The position numbers were made by a program, and so were the translations under genes. Below are positions 46,843 to 60,400 of a DNA stretch of 64,000 bases, piece by piece; positions within the stretch are counted from its first letter, which is position 1; each line of letters opens with the position of its first letter. The notes below the pieces were generated by a model. The model was given only the letters and a program-made list of their open reading frames with translations. It was not told where the DNA came from and ran no database searches. The DNA comes from Akanthomyces muscarius. Taxonomy: Eukaryota; Ascomycota; Sordariomycetes; Hypocreales; Cordycipitaceae. The stretch is taken from the NCBI RefSeq assembly GCF_028009165.1, contig NC_079242.1, positions 682,001 to 746,000 of the forward strand, given 5' to 3'.

Positions 46843-49800
46843 TTAGTCGTGCATGCCACCATCCTCGGCTGCTTCACGCTCGGCCGCCTGACGCGCCTCG
46901 ACGAGCCGCACGTGCGCGCGGTGCAAGCTTTCCAGCGCGCGGCGCAACCCTTCAAGTTCGGCCTTTGCGTTGTCGAGCTCCCGCTCCCTCGCGTAGAGCA
47001 GGTCAAGCAGGCCGCTCCAGGTGCCCTCGGCGCGCATCGTCTGGCTCTGCAGCGTGAGCACGTCGGTCCTGGCCGCGTCCAGCTCGGTCTGCAGGCCGTC
47101 GAGCTCCATCTGCAGCAGCGCGTCGCCGCCGGCGGCAGCCGGAGAAGAAGAAGAAAAGGCGCGCAGCTTGTTGGCCGTGCGGTGCAGCGCGACAATCGTG
47201 CCGCCGGCCGTGGCGAGCTGCCGCTGGAGCTCGCAGTTGCGGCGGTGCGACGCGCCCAGCCGCGTCGAGACCTCGCGCAGCCACGCGCGCTCGGCGTCGG
47301 CCACCCGCAGGTGCACCCGCAGACCGTGCTCGCCGCCCCCGGCGCCCTTGAGCTCGAGGGACACGCCCTGGAGCCTGTCCCAGGCGGCCTGGGCCCGCGC
47401 GTCGGCGTGGCCGTCGTCGTCGTCGCTGCCCTCGAGCTCGAGGCAGGCGGCGCGCTGCTGCTCGAGCAGGCGGTCGGATTCGTGCGCTCCCAGCTGCTGC
47501 GCCACTAATTCACGCAGCCACTTGTGCTGCTTGTCCCAGACTGCCCGGAACTGCGAGTCGTGGTCCTCCTCGTCGTCACTGACCTCGTCGCCACTGACCT
47601 CGACGTCGTCGAGGGCCTCGGCATCGGCACCGAGGAGAGCCATGCGAATCAGCCTCGCGAACCGTTCTTGGTCATTAGCGTCAGTAATGACCTGCGAAAA
47701 AATGTGAAAAGGGTTCGAGTCCTTTGAATACAGAGAACCCCACTCGCCGCCGTTACTGCGCTTGTCGTTGCTGAGGCTAGCTTTGCGCATTAGGTTCGCG
47801 AACCATTTTCGGTCATTCGCGTCAGTGATGGCCGCCAGGTTCAGGAATGGGAACCGGACTTCCCAATCAAAAGAATACGACTCCAAACCGTCAGCGTCGC
47901 CGTCCTTCTTGCTGGCACAGTCAGCAGACATTGCTCCATGAGGGGCTGTCATCTGGTCACAAGGATGAACGATAGCGTCTCTGTCCTCGTCCTCGTAGAT
48001 GCCAGCCATACGCATCACACTCTCGATCAGCTTTCCACCACTGTCGCTAGCAGTCTCCTGCAGAGAGACCGCGCCGTCGTCGTTTTCGTCAGTGATGTCT
48101 TTGGCCTTGAGCGTCCCGCCAGGCGGCAAGAGTCCGGCAAGGACAGCCGGTTCGGTCCAGGAAGTGACAATGGGCCTGCCCTTTTTCTCTCCGTTATTCT
48201 CATCGTCGTCGTTGCCATCCTCGGAGCTGGCCACGCGCGCCACATTCGAGATCCGTTCGCTTCCAACCGCCGAGTCGACGGCTCCCTGGCGCGCCGCCCG
48301 GGCATCGGCCTCTTCCTCGTCAAACAGGGTCTGGAAGGGGCTTTCGGGGTCGCAGACCGGCCGCAGCGCATATCTACGGTGCCCAACGCATTTCTCGCCG
48401 CTGCTGGAAGCGACCCCAGACACGACATCGCCAAGTCCCATGCTATCTTCGTTGACGCTTAACTTGGTCAAGACGGTGAGGCTACTAGCCTGATCACTGC
48501 CCTGGGCGTCGTGCGGACTGAGACAGTCGAGCACGGCGATCTTGACGAAAGCGTCGACCTCTGCCCACAAGGCGACGCCGAGCTGTTCGAAAAGGTCGCA
48601 GACTTTAGGACGAAACAAAAGTCTGATGGCCCTGGGATTAAGCTTCTGAACGGACGAAGTGACACGAGAAACTCCAGCAAACGAGAGAAAGTCGACAAAG
48701 TAGACATGACCAAACGTTCTGCCTTGGCCAAAGATAAGCTCGCCGAACGGTGTTAGGAGACGATCAAAGATTTCTCGGTTGTCCTCAACTCTGTTGCTGA
48801 GACTGTCTCTACCGTGGTATTTGACAAGCTTGTTAAGATGATGCACGAAGTCGGGGACGGTGAAGTCTTCGATTGTCTCACAATCGCTGTAGTGGTCTCT
48901 CTCTGCAGGAAGGTCTGCCAGGCTAGACATGGGAGGCGGGTTAGGCTTTTCGGTCCTCTCACAGCAGATGTCGTGGACTCTCGTGTGCGGACTTTTCAAT
49001 ACAGCATCGTGCTGCTGGTCGACAAAGCCGACGAAGGTGAGCCGCTTGACGAACTCCTCAAAAGCTTTCGAAGCTTCGCGGTCTTGCCGAGCGGATTCTT
49101 CGAGCATTCTTACAAGTTCGTCGACTTTGAGACTGGCGAAAAACGCGCGGCCGTCTTCACCCAGGCTCTTGATGGACTCAAAGATGCCAGACTCCTCCAA
49201 AAGCTCGAGAAGATCGAGAAGGTCGAGAGAGTCGAATTGCCCGACTTTTACGAGTGATCCTCGCTTGTGGTCAAATTGAGCCCTGCTGCTAGTGTTAGGT
49301 GATCGAACCTTCTTAGGAAAGTCGCTGGTGGTGGTCTCGAGGATCTTCTCATTGGAATTTATGGCCTCGTCAGCCTTCGCAGGCTGGTCTGCTGGGCTGG
49401 GCGCGGGAGGCTGCTGCTTGAGAAAAGCGAGAATGGGGATCTTGGTTATATCAATAGAAGCGGCTCGATATTCCAAGGCGACGGCGTCGAACTTTTCTAA
49501 GATTTCGCCGACTTGGACATCTCTGACAAGTTGGTAGTCGCAGTCGTCCAGCTTATGGTAGGACTGGAGGACGCTGGGCTCCTTCGGGTGCTTAAAAACC
49601 TCGATAAAGTCGAGAAACCTGAGATCGCAGAACTGGTTGATTGTTTTATAGATTTTCTGCTCGTAGTCATCGTAGGCGCTGCCTATGAGGGGCCGAAGCT
49701 CGTCAAGGATGTCGCAGAGCGTGAGATCCTCGAACTTCTTGAGGTACTTGATATCATTGTCGACCTTCGCAGGCCGGCCTGCTGGGTTAGCCTCGGGAGG

Positions 49801-49909
49801 CAGGGCTTGGGACTCATAATCTGTAACACCCGTAACGGTACTCGCGGCGGCGGTAATGACGGAAGCCGCCTCGGGGGGGGTCAACTGTAAGTGAAATTCT
49901 GATGGGCAT
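46843..49909 (-). CDS. Large acidic coiled-coil protein, unrecognised, start out of frame
   Basis: A frame of 1013 residues without introns runs from 49884 to 46843 but has no ATG near its beginning. An ATG at 49909-49907 (MPIRISLTVD) lies 25 bases upstream in another frame. The two frames would fuse if the run of eight C residues (minus strand, 49880-49873) had seven. A weak splice from an upstream ATG is the alternative. The N-terminal half is helical and acidic (DNDIKYLKKFEDLTLCDILDE; FDSLDLLDLLELLEESG). The middle holds two copies of an ITDAND motif (AITDANDRKWFANLMRKA and VITDANDQERFARLIRMA). The last 220 residues form a long coiled coil rich in Arg, Glu and Ala. There is no membrane segment. 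No family was recognised. Confidence 0.65.
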
Positions 49910-52900
49910 GATGATGATGATGATGTAGTTGAGGTGATGGTGCTTGGTGGTTGGTGATGATTTTCGAAGCTTCACTACCGAAGGGCCACCGCAACCATTT
50001 TATAATAATCTAGGTCGAGCTTCATCGCCTGCATTGCTCTCTTGTGACGCGCCAGAGAACAATGCAGCGAACCTGGCCGTTGTTTGGAACAGCTGCGAAA
50101 AGACGAACTGAAAGCCGTGGAAATGATGAATGAAGCACTCATTCTCCGACGCGTATCTTACAAGACGTGCGTGTGGCCTTTGGCAGAATGTCCTTTCAGA
50201 AAGTCCGTCCGTTCTCAACCGTCTTTTACGCATGGCGCACAAAGATCAAGTGCAAAGCGCGCCTGTTAGCAGGACACACACACACACAATGATGCATCTC
50301 TCTTTGTCCGACCCTCCCCAGCTCGCAGTCGTCGACGGACAGCAAGGAGCTGAACGTTGGCAGTAAGTAAAAGTCAGCTCTTCCGAACGCCCAGATCGGT
50401 CGCCGCTGCCCGCGATCTGCAGTCGTCAAACCCTCGTCTGTCCCGCCAATCAGCTCCGTTGATCATTTCGGCGTGGCGATGCTTGGTAGCCCTGTGTCAG
50501 GCTTCGTCGATCGAAGGCGGGCTGCGTGCTCGCTTTGTTCGCGGCGAGCGAACAACTTGGCTGAGCATTCGCTGCAGCTGACAACGCAGGCGGAATATGC
50601 AAGCCCAGCCTCGGACGGAGAGTTTGGAGGGGGTGGGCGATCCTGCTGGCGCAGCCTCGTTATCGGCCGCAGCTCGCTCGTTTATTTTAATCGGGAAACC
50701 AGCCGAGTAGCACGAGTATTCGGAGCTATATTTACTCCTCGCCATTACGGGATAGGGCCGGACAGCGCGTTTGAGGACCCCAAAAATGCCAAACTGTGAA
50801 CAAGGCTACGAGGGTTCCAGCGAGAGCGAGGCACACTGTCGCAGTGCCTGGGTGACATCGCTTAGCAGCAACTCCATCACAGACGAGCACGTCAGACTGG
50901 CTGTCCTCAGACACAGTATGAGTCGGAGCCTTTTTTCGCGCGCTGTGGTTACTCGCATTCACATTAGGCTTCCGTTCAATAAGCGACCAAGTAGGGCCGA
51001 ACCAAAAAAAAACAACAACGATGTGGTATTAGCAGTTTGGGTGTTACTCTTTCAGGGCTGATGCCGCGCTGGACACAGGGAGGGGACATTCCGTTAGTCA
51101 AAGCCTCTGCTCGGTGTTTCCCCCACACCACCCCCTCGTCTGCCCCAGCTGATGAAGGGACGAGGCTCACAGGCATGCCCCGTACTTCGCCGACCCTCCT
51201 CCAGGAGCGAAAAGGATCGGAAGAGGAAGGTAGCGGATGTTGGATGCAGAGCAGCGCTCCATTCAAAGGACCACCCACCAACTAATTGATGGCTTCGGTT
51301 GGTAAAGGAATTGTCAAAAGTGTGAGGAGATTGGATTGGCTTTGTGGGCCAATTTCTTTTGGGCCAAATATTGTTTTGCCAGCGCTCCTTGGCTGCAAGC
51401 GAATGAAAAGGCTCCTGTTCCGAGATGAAACTGTTCCCTCACTGGATTAAAGAGCTTTCTTTTTGGGCAGGAGGAAAGAGGCGCATACAAAGGGCGCTTC
51501 ACAATGAGACAATTTTTTTTTTTCGCCAGGAAAGGATATTATTAGAAAACTTCAATTTCCGCGGCAGGAATCCCACTTGCGCGAGACATTGACGTAGGTA
51601 TTCTTGGATCCAGCCAGCTCGTCGGATCGAGGCCGAACCAGTGCGGGCGCACCGCGGCAAAAGCGGGCAAATGGCCCCATCATTGATGGAGCAGGTTGGC
51701 CTTGTAATAAATGGTGTAATATCGCGCCGTCGCAAGCAGCAAGCTCGGCTGGCTGGTTCGGGAACTTCGGTGTGGCCATTGTTACTGGAAATACTTTGAC
51801 AACTGAAGCCGTCTCCTACCGACTCGCCCTTCTGTTGCGTGGCAGTTTAGTTGCTGCCGTTACTTTTTTGCTTGTTTTCATTAGCTAAAAAACCAGTAAC
51901 TAGTTAGTGCCATTTCGTCGGTGGACGAAAACTGATCGTATTAGGGGGCCAAGCCACACTGGCGCCAAGGTTTGGTTGGTTGAACCATTCCGCCAGAGCC
52001 TGCCTGACTAGGCAAAGTGCCTACTGTTGCCCACTGGCTCAGGTGAGGCGATGGCCAACAAGAGCTCTCTAATCGCCTGCTGGAGATTGAGACGCTATCA
52101 ATGCTCTGCTCCATATCGTTCTCCATACTAAGCTAGGTGCGCGGGGACCTCCCCAATCCAGCAGGTTCCAGCAAATTGCAAAATTGAGGATGGGGCAGAG
52201 TTTTCTTGCTCTTCTCCTCCTCCACAATGCCAGGACGGGGCTGTCAGCTGGTCGGTTGGGGCCCATTGGTAGCATCGTGCTGCTAGTTAGTTCCAGTATG
52301 TTGCTCTTGTGCCCTGTTATTGGGCTGCGACGGCTGCAACAGGAAGGCGTTCCAGGCGAGAGCAAATAGTAACGTAAAATGGAACGCGCCGAGACCGAAC
52401 TGTTCGGCAGTCGAGGCATGATTCTGAAAAGAAAGTTACTGGCAACTATTGCACCCCAATAAGAAAGGTTGAAACTTTGTGACTTGATGTTTTGCTTTTT
52501 GCTACCACGGTCCCCTTTTGCCGCCCATGATGGACGCAAGGACGACAAGGACGCCAACGGAGGGGTGAAAGGGAGGGAGGGTGTGTGTGGCGTAACAGGC
52601 AGCCAGTAGTCAAGTTGGCCACTCACCCGGCTATCGGGTCGGGGCCTGTCATCTTACGACAGAGTAAAATTCGACAAAGGACGGCACATCGATAAATCAT
52701 ATTACTGAGTACTTGCGCGCGCGCGGTGCAAGGGGTCACCTGAGGGACCGGGAAAAGAAACGCCGGCCGAAAGATCAAGGGCAGATAGAGAAACCGTAGA
52801 GTGAGAAAACATGCAGCACACGTACACAAACGCGCGCGCACATTTGTGCTGCATTGGGCTCATCATCAGGGCATCACCGTTGTTTGAAACGCCATGCAAG

Positions 52901-55823
52901 CAGGCCATCGCACATGACGAGGCCTCTCTGATGCAACGTTTTTCTTGTTGGCAAGGAACTCTTTGCCCTGTTGGTAGTTGAGCTACTGTTGGAAGGTGAC
53001 TCGCGGCCAAGCGAGACTTTTTGGCGGCTAATGAGATGAAAACGGTGGCTGGATTCGGTCCCCGAGTTGCCTAGGTCGCAGACTTGAAGAGCAACGATCG
53101 GCTGTGATCCCCGTTTCACACAGCCAATGGCGGGGAGGGGTGAGAATTTTCGTGAACAGCGTTTGGGCCAGCCACAACAGAGGAAATGAGAGCAAATGAG
53201 TCAACGAAGCGTGTGACTGTGACTGTGATGAACACCATGGCAATGCCATCTGTTGGGCATCACTTTGACTTGTCATTACGTGTATCAGGGCAGTGAAGAT
53301 TGCACATTTGTCGGTGTGCAGTCGGGGCATGTGGTGCGGGTGTGTGATGTGATGGATGTGTTGTCGCGGGACTTTTCGCTGCGGAGGAATGCGTGCAGGC
53401 CAGTCATCGGACCCTTCTCGCGTCGTTGTCGTAGTGGTGGTGTCGTGGTTGGTGGTGGTGGTGGTGTCCCGACTGCGCAGACTTGAACTACGCCCTAATC
53501 CTGAAGGGGTAAACGAAATTTGCCCATCTGCTTATTACCAGCAGGCCGTATGAAACTCGAGTCATCTTATGAGTGTTTTAGGCCCGGATGTCGCTGGATT
53601 ACTCGCAAAGCATATCGTGGTAAGAATGCGGGTGATGCAGCGCACAGGGCCATCGGCATGCCTGGCGTCAGCGCAGCGACCACAGCCTAACTTGACTGCG
53701 TCGCGTCGGCGTCGCCAGGGTATGCTATCGCCGGCGATGTGGTGAGCGAGCGATCGTAATCACAAGCCATGCTGTTGTTGGCACCTTCCTCGCAAAAGTC
53801 GGCGTCGGCGGTCGTGGAGAGGACTGCCACATTCAGGCAGCGAGCCGACCGGCAACAGTTTCCTGCAGAGGCCAACGAATCAGTCACACACCATCAACCG
53901 CCTCACAGGACAGTGCCTTTCACCCGGCTACCCAACGAGAATCGAGAGCAGACAGCCTGCCGGGAAAGGCGGGACAGGGATGGCGGTGTTGCCCGCGGAG
54001 CATCCCAGAGGCTGGTGATTGGGGCATTTGGCAGGCAGGCAGCAGCATGTAACCCTCCATTCCGCAAGACCGCAACGCCGCCGAGCCTCCTCGGCCAGTG
54101 CCTCCGTTACATGCGCGGGACGGATGAGCTAAACGAAGAGCGGTCGGTGGGATGGGCGAACAGTGGCCACTGGCCAGCTTGCCAGCTCAGTCGGGAGGTC
54201 TGATGACGGGTGTGTTTGCAGATGGTAACAAGGGACTATGGGGTAAGACTATGTATGGGGAGAGAAAGGTACTTCCCACTTGGGCCCATACTTGGTGCAG
54301 ACTGCAAGTACCTGCGCGTGGCAACCAAGTACTTTAGTTCTCGCAGCTGCATCGAGCAGCTGATGGTTTCTGGCCGTCTCAGCTCCCTACTTGGGATGAA
54401 CGGCATTGCATGTGCGTACTTTTGGCTTCCTTACATGAGGAAAAAAAAGTACCTAATATTGTGAATCTCATTATGCCTCCTCGGGAGCAAATAAATAGCG
54501 TTGTAACATTGCTTCTCTGTTGCTGTCCCGCCGCGGAGCCACAGGGCGCGGTCTGCTGACGCCACCTTGGAGCTGCCACTGGCCGGGCAAGGTCGGCCTG
54601 GCTTACAGGCGGTGCGTACAGCGGCGTACAGGCGGCGTACAGCGGGTGAAGCGGGTTACCTACAGCGCAGCCGACCCTCTGCGCCGGTACAGACCGCCCT
54701 CTTTTTTAGGTACCTTCCAGGCCTATCTACGCCGCGTTGGCGCGCTGCGAATTACTTACCTACTGTTCTCGCCTGGCCATCTGCCATGCCAGCTTACCAC
54801 GGCCGGCTCCTCACGTTAGTCACCCGTCCACCACCATACCAGTAACATTATCCCGCTCCAGCCTGCCGACGTGCATCCCACGCCCAAGTCACGCAACGGC
54901 GACAATCCTGAACGGGCAGCGATCGGGCGCCATCCCTCCATCCGCTGCCTGTGGCTGCTGGCGGTGTGCTTTTTTTTTCTTGTTTCCCACCCGCACTGTT
55001 CCGGGTGGCTCCAGGCGAGGCCTGCCTCTACTCTGCCTCCGTGCCTCCCTAGAAGCAAGTGGGTGGCCGGCGTCACGCCTGGGTCTCGCCCCAGTGCGGC
55101 ATCGCCCTTCGGCGGTTGACCGCGAGGCTAGAGCTGGGCTGGGCTGGACGAGGCCGCGAACAGAGAGACATGGACATGCGTATCCGTAGGGCATGAAGCT
55201 TTCCTGCCGAGTGTTGCCGGAAAGGCACACGGCCGGGATAATACAATCGCGGCGACAGACCGTAATACTCGCTTACCGAAGACGGTGTCTTGAGCGCTGA
55301 CAGTATCGACGAGATGAATATTACGCTTGCGCTGCGAGTCTGACGGTCACTGTTTGGGTCACTCGACTAACCAGCCAGCCAGAGAGCAGACTCACCTCTA
55401 TTCTTGCTTGGCGCCAGCCTGTCAAATAAGCAAGCCCGGGTTGGCTCGGTCATCACTAGCTTACTCGTACACCCACTCCAGCTCACTCGTTCACACGCCT
55501 CATCACACACCCCCCGAGCCCGCTGGATCTCACCGTCTCTAGCTCGGCTCACCTAAACGACTTCTGCCAAACGAGCAGGGGTATCGGATACGGGTCCGAC
55601 GCCACCAACCCAGACTCAGATCTTGTTGTCCGCCTTATAATATCCCCAACGCCGCCCGCATCCTGACCCGGTCCCTGCTTCGCTTCCTCAAGTATCCTCA
55701 CTTCCACGCCGATTTACCATTGAACTCGCCAGCTTCAGTAACGACATACGAATATCGCGATACACAAACGACAGTACAGAAAGCGTTACATCACCACACC
55801 ACACAATCACACCGTTGCCCGTC
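49910..55823. other. Longest gene-free stretch of the window
   Basis: About 5.9 kb. Open frames are short, overlap on both strands and have low-complexity or unlikely composition. The start holds the promoter of the acidic protein gene, with an ATG trinucleotide run (49908-49922 region) and a TATAAAA-like element further up. The region has GGT/GTC repeats near 53425-53470. The last 500 bases before 55824 are rich in CA and CT, as in a long 5' leader. I see no transposon or RNA gene. Confidence 0.45.
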
Positions 55824-56573
55824 ATGGCTACGTTGGCGCCGCCCCTCTCGCCGCGGCAATGCACCGGCTTTTTCGAACTACCACATAAGAAATGGAGACG
55901 CCGTAGAGTCACCACGGATCTCATGCAACAAGAAGAACGCGATAGAGTCGCCCGCGAGGCCGAGCTGGAATCCAGAGCCCGCGCTTGCAACTTCCTCTCA
56001 ACCTTCCTCCACAGCTCTCCCTGGACAGACCAGCTCGACCAAATAACCATCGTTTGGGACTGTGTCCCTTCCATGGAGGAACTTGAGTCCTATGGCGAGC
56101 TGGACGAAAAGGAAGGCACCCGCAACTGTCGACGACTCTTCAAGGCTGTCGTCGTCTGGGACCAAGTTGGTCACCTGCTCTGGCAGACACTCAAGGACGC
56201 CGCTCAACAGCAACAGCAAGCGTCACCTGCCCCTCTGCCCATGGCCATGGAGCGCACTTCCGCTGATATGACCGATGCTTGGTGGCATGCGCCGCCCGAC
56301 AACTCGTTTCGACGTGGCTCTCAGGAAACTTCCAACTCCAGCCTCGCCTCGCGCGGCTCTGGCGCCACCAACCCCTTCTCGCTAGAACGTGACTACAGCA
56401 CCTTCTCCTCTCTTAGCAGCTCACCTTGTGATAAGAGCTACATGGCTTCTGCCTGCCAGACTCGCAAGCGCAGCGACTCCCTTTCGGCCATGATCCCCCG
56501 CGCCATCTCGCAAGGCTACGTCTTTGCTGTCAAGAAGACCTTTGGTGCCTTCTCTGAGAAGCAAACTGTGTAA
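55824..56573 (+). CDS. Ser-rich protein, unrecognised
   Basis: A single exon of 249 residues starts MATLAPPLSPRQCTGFFELP. It begins with a short basic patch (HKKWRRRRVTTDL), followed by a charged helix (QQEERDRVAREAELESRARA), a region with aromatic and acidic residues (TDQLDQITIVWDCVPSMEEL; VVVWDQVGHLLWQTLKDA), a short Gln run and a Ser-rich tail with possible phosphorylation sites, ending in SQGYVFAVKKTFGAFSEKQ. There is no signal peptide or membrane segment. The protein looks like one of the conserved but uncharacterised Sordariomycete proteins; no family was identified. The frame opens at a TTG three codons earlier, and the ATG is preferred. The long CA/CT-rich upstream region suggests a well-expressed, regulated gene. 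Confidence 0.7.
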   Translation: MATLAPPLSPRQCTGFFELPHKKWRRRRVTTDLMQQEERDRVAREAELESRARACNFLSTFLHSSPWTDQLDQITIVWDCVPSMEELESYGELDEKEGTRNCRRLFKAVVVWDQVGHLLWQTLKDAAQQQQQASPAPLPMAMERTSADMTDAWWHAPPDNSFRRGSQETSNSSLASRGSGATNPFSLERDYSTFSSLSSSPCDKSYMASACQTRKRSDSLSAMIPRAISQGYVFAVKKTFGAFSEKQTV

Positions 56574-57433
56574 ACACGCAGCGAAGCATCTACCGCATTC
56601 CACTTTACGACGTTACGATATCATCATCATCCCTATGCCACAATTTCTTTGCTTTCTTTCGTCTATTTCTTTTGTATGGGTTTCGCCGACATCATCTGTC
56701 GGCTGCTGGGATTTGCGCGGGGCGCTCATCGGCTGGTAGCATAACGGAGCGGGATTTTGTTTAAAAAGCTTGAAGTGCTCAAGTTGTCATTGAATTTATT
56801 TATACCCCGCAAGACAGGGAGGCATTAGGACCGGCGGATGCAGAGCATTTGCGCCAACATTGTATAGCTAATCGACCATGGAGTCCGATGACTCTTTTCT
56901 CATCCTTTAATCTCGCTCATGTTGTATCACTGTGACTGTCAAACAATAACAAACAATTCTCTTCAATATTGGCTCGCACATGTAATACTTCGTGATTCAA
57001 TAAAAGTCGTGTTGCTCTTGAGTAGCACAGCCTGTTAGCAGCGCCGGCTGCCATGGCGCTGCCGGCTAATCCTCGGTCGCTTCGACAAGGTTGGCCCGTG
57101 CACCGGTGTTCCTGTGCCACCAATTGTTGTGCTGTTGTGCCTGCGGGTGGGGCACCAGTGCACCAGCTAATCTTCCCCGGCGCGACGAGGCTCACTGGTT
57201 TCTTCTTAAATTCGTCGCCTTTCACTGCTTCTTCAACTTTTTGCGCCGCGATTCGTTTGCAGTGCTTCAGCATCACCTCATCGCAGTCGCATACAATTAT
57301 TTATGCTATTCCCTTTTTTTCTTCATAACTGGGCCGAGTGCGCGAGTATCTCCCTCTTTTGATTCTAGCAAACGCTGGCGTGCCCAGAAGGTGATGCAGA
57401 GCTTGGTCGAGCTCACCAACTAGGGACGACGAC
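56574..57433. other. Intergenic region before mlp1
   Basis: About 860 bases with the 3' region of the Ser-rich protein gene and the mlp1 promoter. The pyrimidine-rich run at 57310-57360 is leader-like. No gene is visible. Confidence 0.5.
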
Positions 57434-60400
57434 ATGGCGGCCGCCGCTGTTGATGTCGGCTACCTTGCCGGTCACTTGGGTATTGACCAACCCGTCCTCA
57501 CGACCTTGACGACCGAACCGACCGTGGATCTCGTCGCGATTCTGCTGCAGGCTGTAACAAACAAGGCCCACGAATTTGATGCCCTCTATGCCGACAAGCT
57601 ACAGACGGACATAGAACTGGAGAACGCAGTTCGAAGTTCCGAATCTAGATCACAGGCTTCCAAGTCTACCGCAGAGCAAGCTCTAAAAGACGTGGAACAG
57701 GCAAGGCAGAAGGTCCAGGAAGAGGGTAAGCTTGATGGAAACACCACCCTACAAATGCATCGTCGGCTAATCGTAGCTTTTTTTCCTTGGCAGAGACCAA
57801 ACGACAAGCTGTGGAAAATGAGCTGCAGCTTCTCAAATCAAAGAGCTCTGACCATGACGCAGATGTCAAGGCGCTAAACGACAAGATTGAAACACTTCAG
57901 TCATCAAATCGTGCCAACCTGGCTATCATCGAGGCGAATAGCAAGCGAGACTCCACTCTTTCGGAAGAGCTCACAAAGCAGCATCAACGCAATGTCGAAC
58001 TCGCGCGCGAAATCACCTCGCTGCAACAATCCGAGCAAAATGCCAAGGGTCAACTCAGCAGTGCCAAGTACCGCGAGGACTCGATCCAGCAGCAGCTTGA
58101 CCTCTCCCGCGGCAACGTCGAATGGCTGGAGAATGAACTGAAGACCAAGAGCGCCGAGGCCCTAAAGTACCGCAAGGAGAAGGGGGCCCGCATCGCCGAG
58201 CTCCAACGCCAGGGTGAAGATGCCCTGTCCCAGGTCGATTCTCTCAAGCGAACCGAAAAGCAGCTTAGAGATCGGCTCTCAGCCTTGCAAACAAAGGTTG
58301 ACGACACCTTGGTTAGGATTCAAAAGCAAGAAGAGTCCTTCGCTGCCACGGTGGACAGCTACAAGTCCGAGCTGGAGGATCAACGCCGCCTAGTTGACAT
58401 GTCTGAGCAGCTCAGCCAAAAGCACCAGGACCGTGTTCATGAGCTCGATGCGGAGAAAGAACGTCTAAAAGACAATTATGAGAATGAATTGCGCCGCGTT
58501 CGCACTGAGCTAGAGCAAGAGAAACAAGCTGGTGCCGACCTGGAGGAGCGTATTCGCAAGCTCGAGGGTGAGCTTGATGAGGCCCAGGTCCGTTTGGAAC
58601 ATGCACCACCCCCTGGATCTGCCCCTCAGACACCACGCGCAAACGGCGGCGCCCTTGTTCGTGCGGCATCGCCATTTGCGACACCAGGATCCGTTCGAAA
58701 CAAGACCAGCATTACCGGCACGCAGGCCATTGACCAACTGTTCCACGTTAAAGGTCAGCTCGCTAGTGAACGGCGCCGAAACCAGGAACTGTCGGATGAG
58801 CTCGACAGCATACTCGGAGCACTGGAAGCCAAGGCTCCTGAAATTCAAGAGCTTCAATCCGAGTCTGAGATGCTCCGCAATGAGATTGGTCGCATGTCAG
58901 AGCTTTCGCAGCAGAGCTTCGAAGAGCGTGACGTTGCCAGAAAGGCTGCTAGAAAGGCAGAGGGCTTGCTGAATACCTCTCAGTCAGAAAACAAGATCCT
59001 TCGCACACAACTCCGTGATCTTGGCACGCAGATTCAAATGCTGGTCTTCAATGCTTATGCTCTCGAAAAGGGCGTGGATCAGCTCAGTGACGATGAGATT
59101 TTCCGACTGAAGCAACTGGAAAAGGGTGAAGTTACCGAGGAAGCGCTCGCCGACATGTCTGATACGCACCAGTTCATCACCCAGAAGCTGGTCGTCTTCA
59201 AGGACATTCAATCTCTCCAAGCCAAGAATGAAGATTTGCTTCGCATTACTCGTGAATTGGCGGAGCAGATTGAGAGCGAAGAGGCGCTGGCTGCCAAACA
59301 CCAAGCAAAGGACGACCATGATAAGGTTGAGAAGCTTGAACAGGAGCTCGTCCACATGACGGAAGAATCCAAGTCGATAAAGACGACTTTGGAAAGCTAC
59401 AAGACCGAACGAGACATGTTCCGTCGTCTGCTTCAGCAAAGAACTTCCGGCGGAGATGAAGCATCCATGATGCGCAGCTCCTTAGACGGTCGCCTGCCTC
59501 TCGCTAGTATCGAGTCCGGGGAGCAAAACGAGACTCTCAATGAGGCCCTCCGAAAGCTCCAAGCCGAGTACGATAGCTTCCGTGAGGCTCAGGATGGTGT
59601 TCGCAAAGACCTTCGCAACCAGATCGATTCACTTTCCGCTGAGCGCAACGTCTTGCAGACTGAACGAATTAAACTGCAGGGTGAGGTTCGCCTGGAGTCT
59701 GAGCGTCGCGAAATGCTTCAGGGCAACTACGTGGCTCTACAAACCGAAAATCAAGAACTGCAAAAGCGCAGTCAAGTTCTTTCTGAGACAGCAGCCAAAC
59801 AGGATATTCGCACCCAGCAGGTGGCAGAAGAGCTGATTGATTCCAAGGGCCTTCTTGACAGCGTACGCAACGAAGCTGCCAATCTCAAGGCCGAGAAGAA
59901 GCTGTGGAAGGATATCCAGGATCGCATGAGCAAAGACAATGAAATTCTCATCGAGGAGAAGAACAGACTCGGAAACTTACTCGCAACTCAGCAGTCCCTC
60001 GAGAATGAGCGCAATATTTCGGAATCGGAGTCGCGTAGGAAAGCGCAGGCGAAAATCGAGCAACAGGAGCAGGAGCTCAGCGATATTCAGCGCAAGCTTT
60101 CCCAAGCCGCTGAAGATGGCAAAAATCTTCAGCAACGAAAGGAATACGAAGCCCGCGAGGCACAAAAGCGTATTGATGAGCTCATGACCAGCCTCGGCCA
60201 AATCCGCGAAGAGCATATCAGCGTCAAGACCACAAAGGATCATCTCCAGGCGCGCGTGAACGAGCTCACGGTGGAACTGCGCAACGCAGAGGAGCGTGCT
60301 GGTCGTCTGGCGCCTCGCCCAACTCCTAGACCTGCTGCTGCTGAATCATCAGAGTATCAGCAAGAGCTTGAAGCGCAGGTCCAGACGCTTACGAACGATG

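Noticed and set aside
52069..52626. Minus-strand frame of 185 codons
   Set aside because: Ser/Pro/Arg-rich without a domain or conserved pattern; probably a chance ORF.
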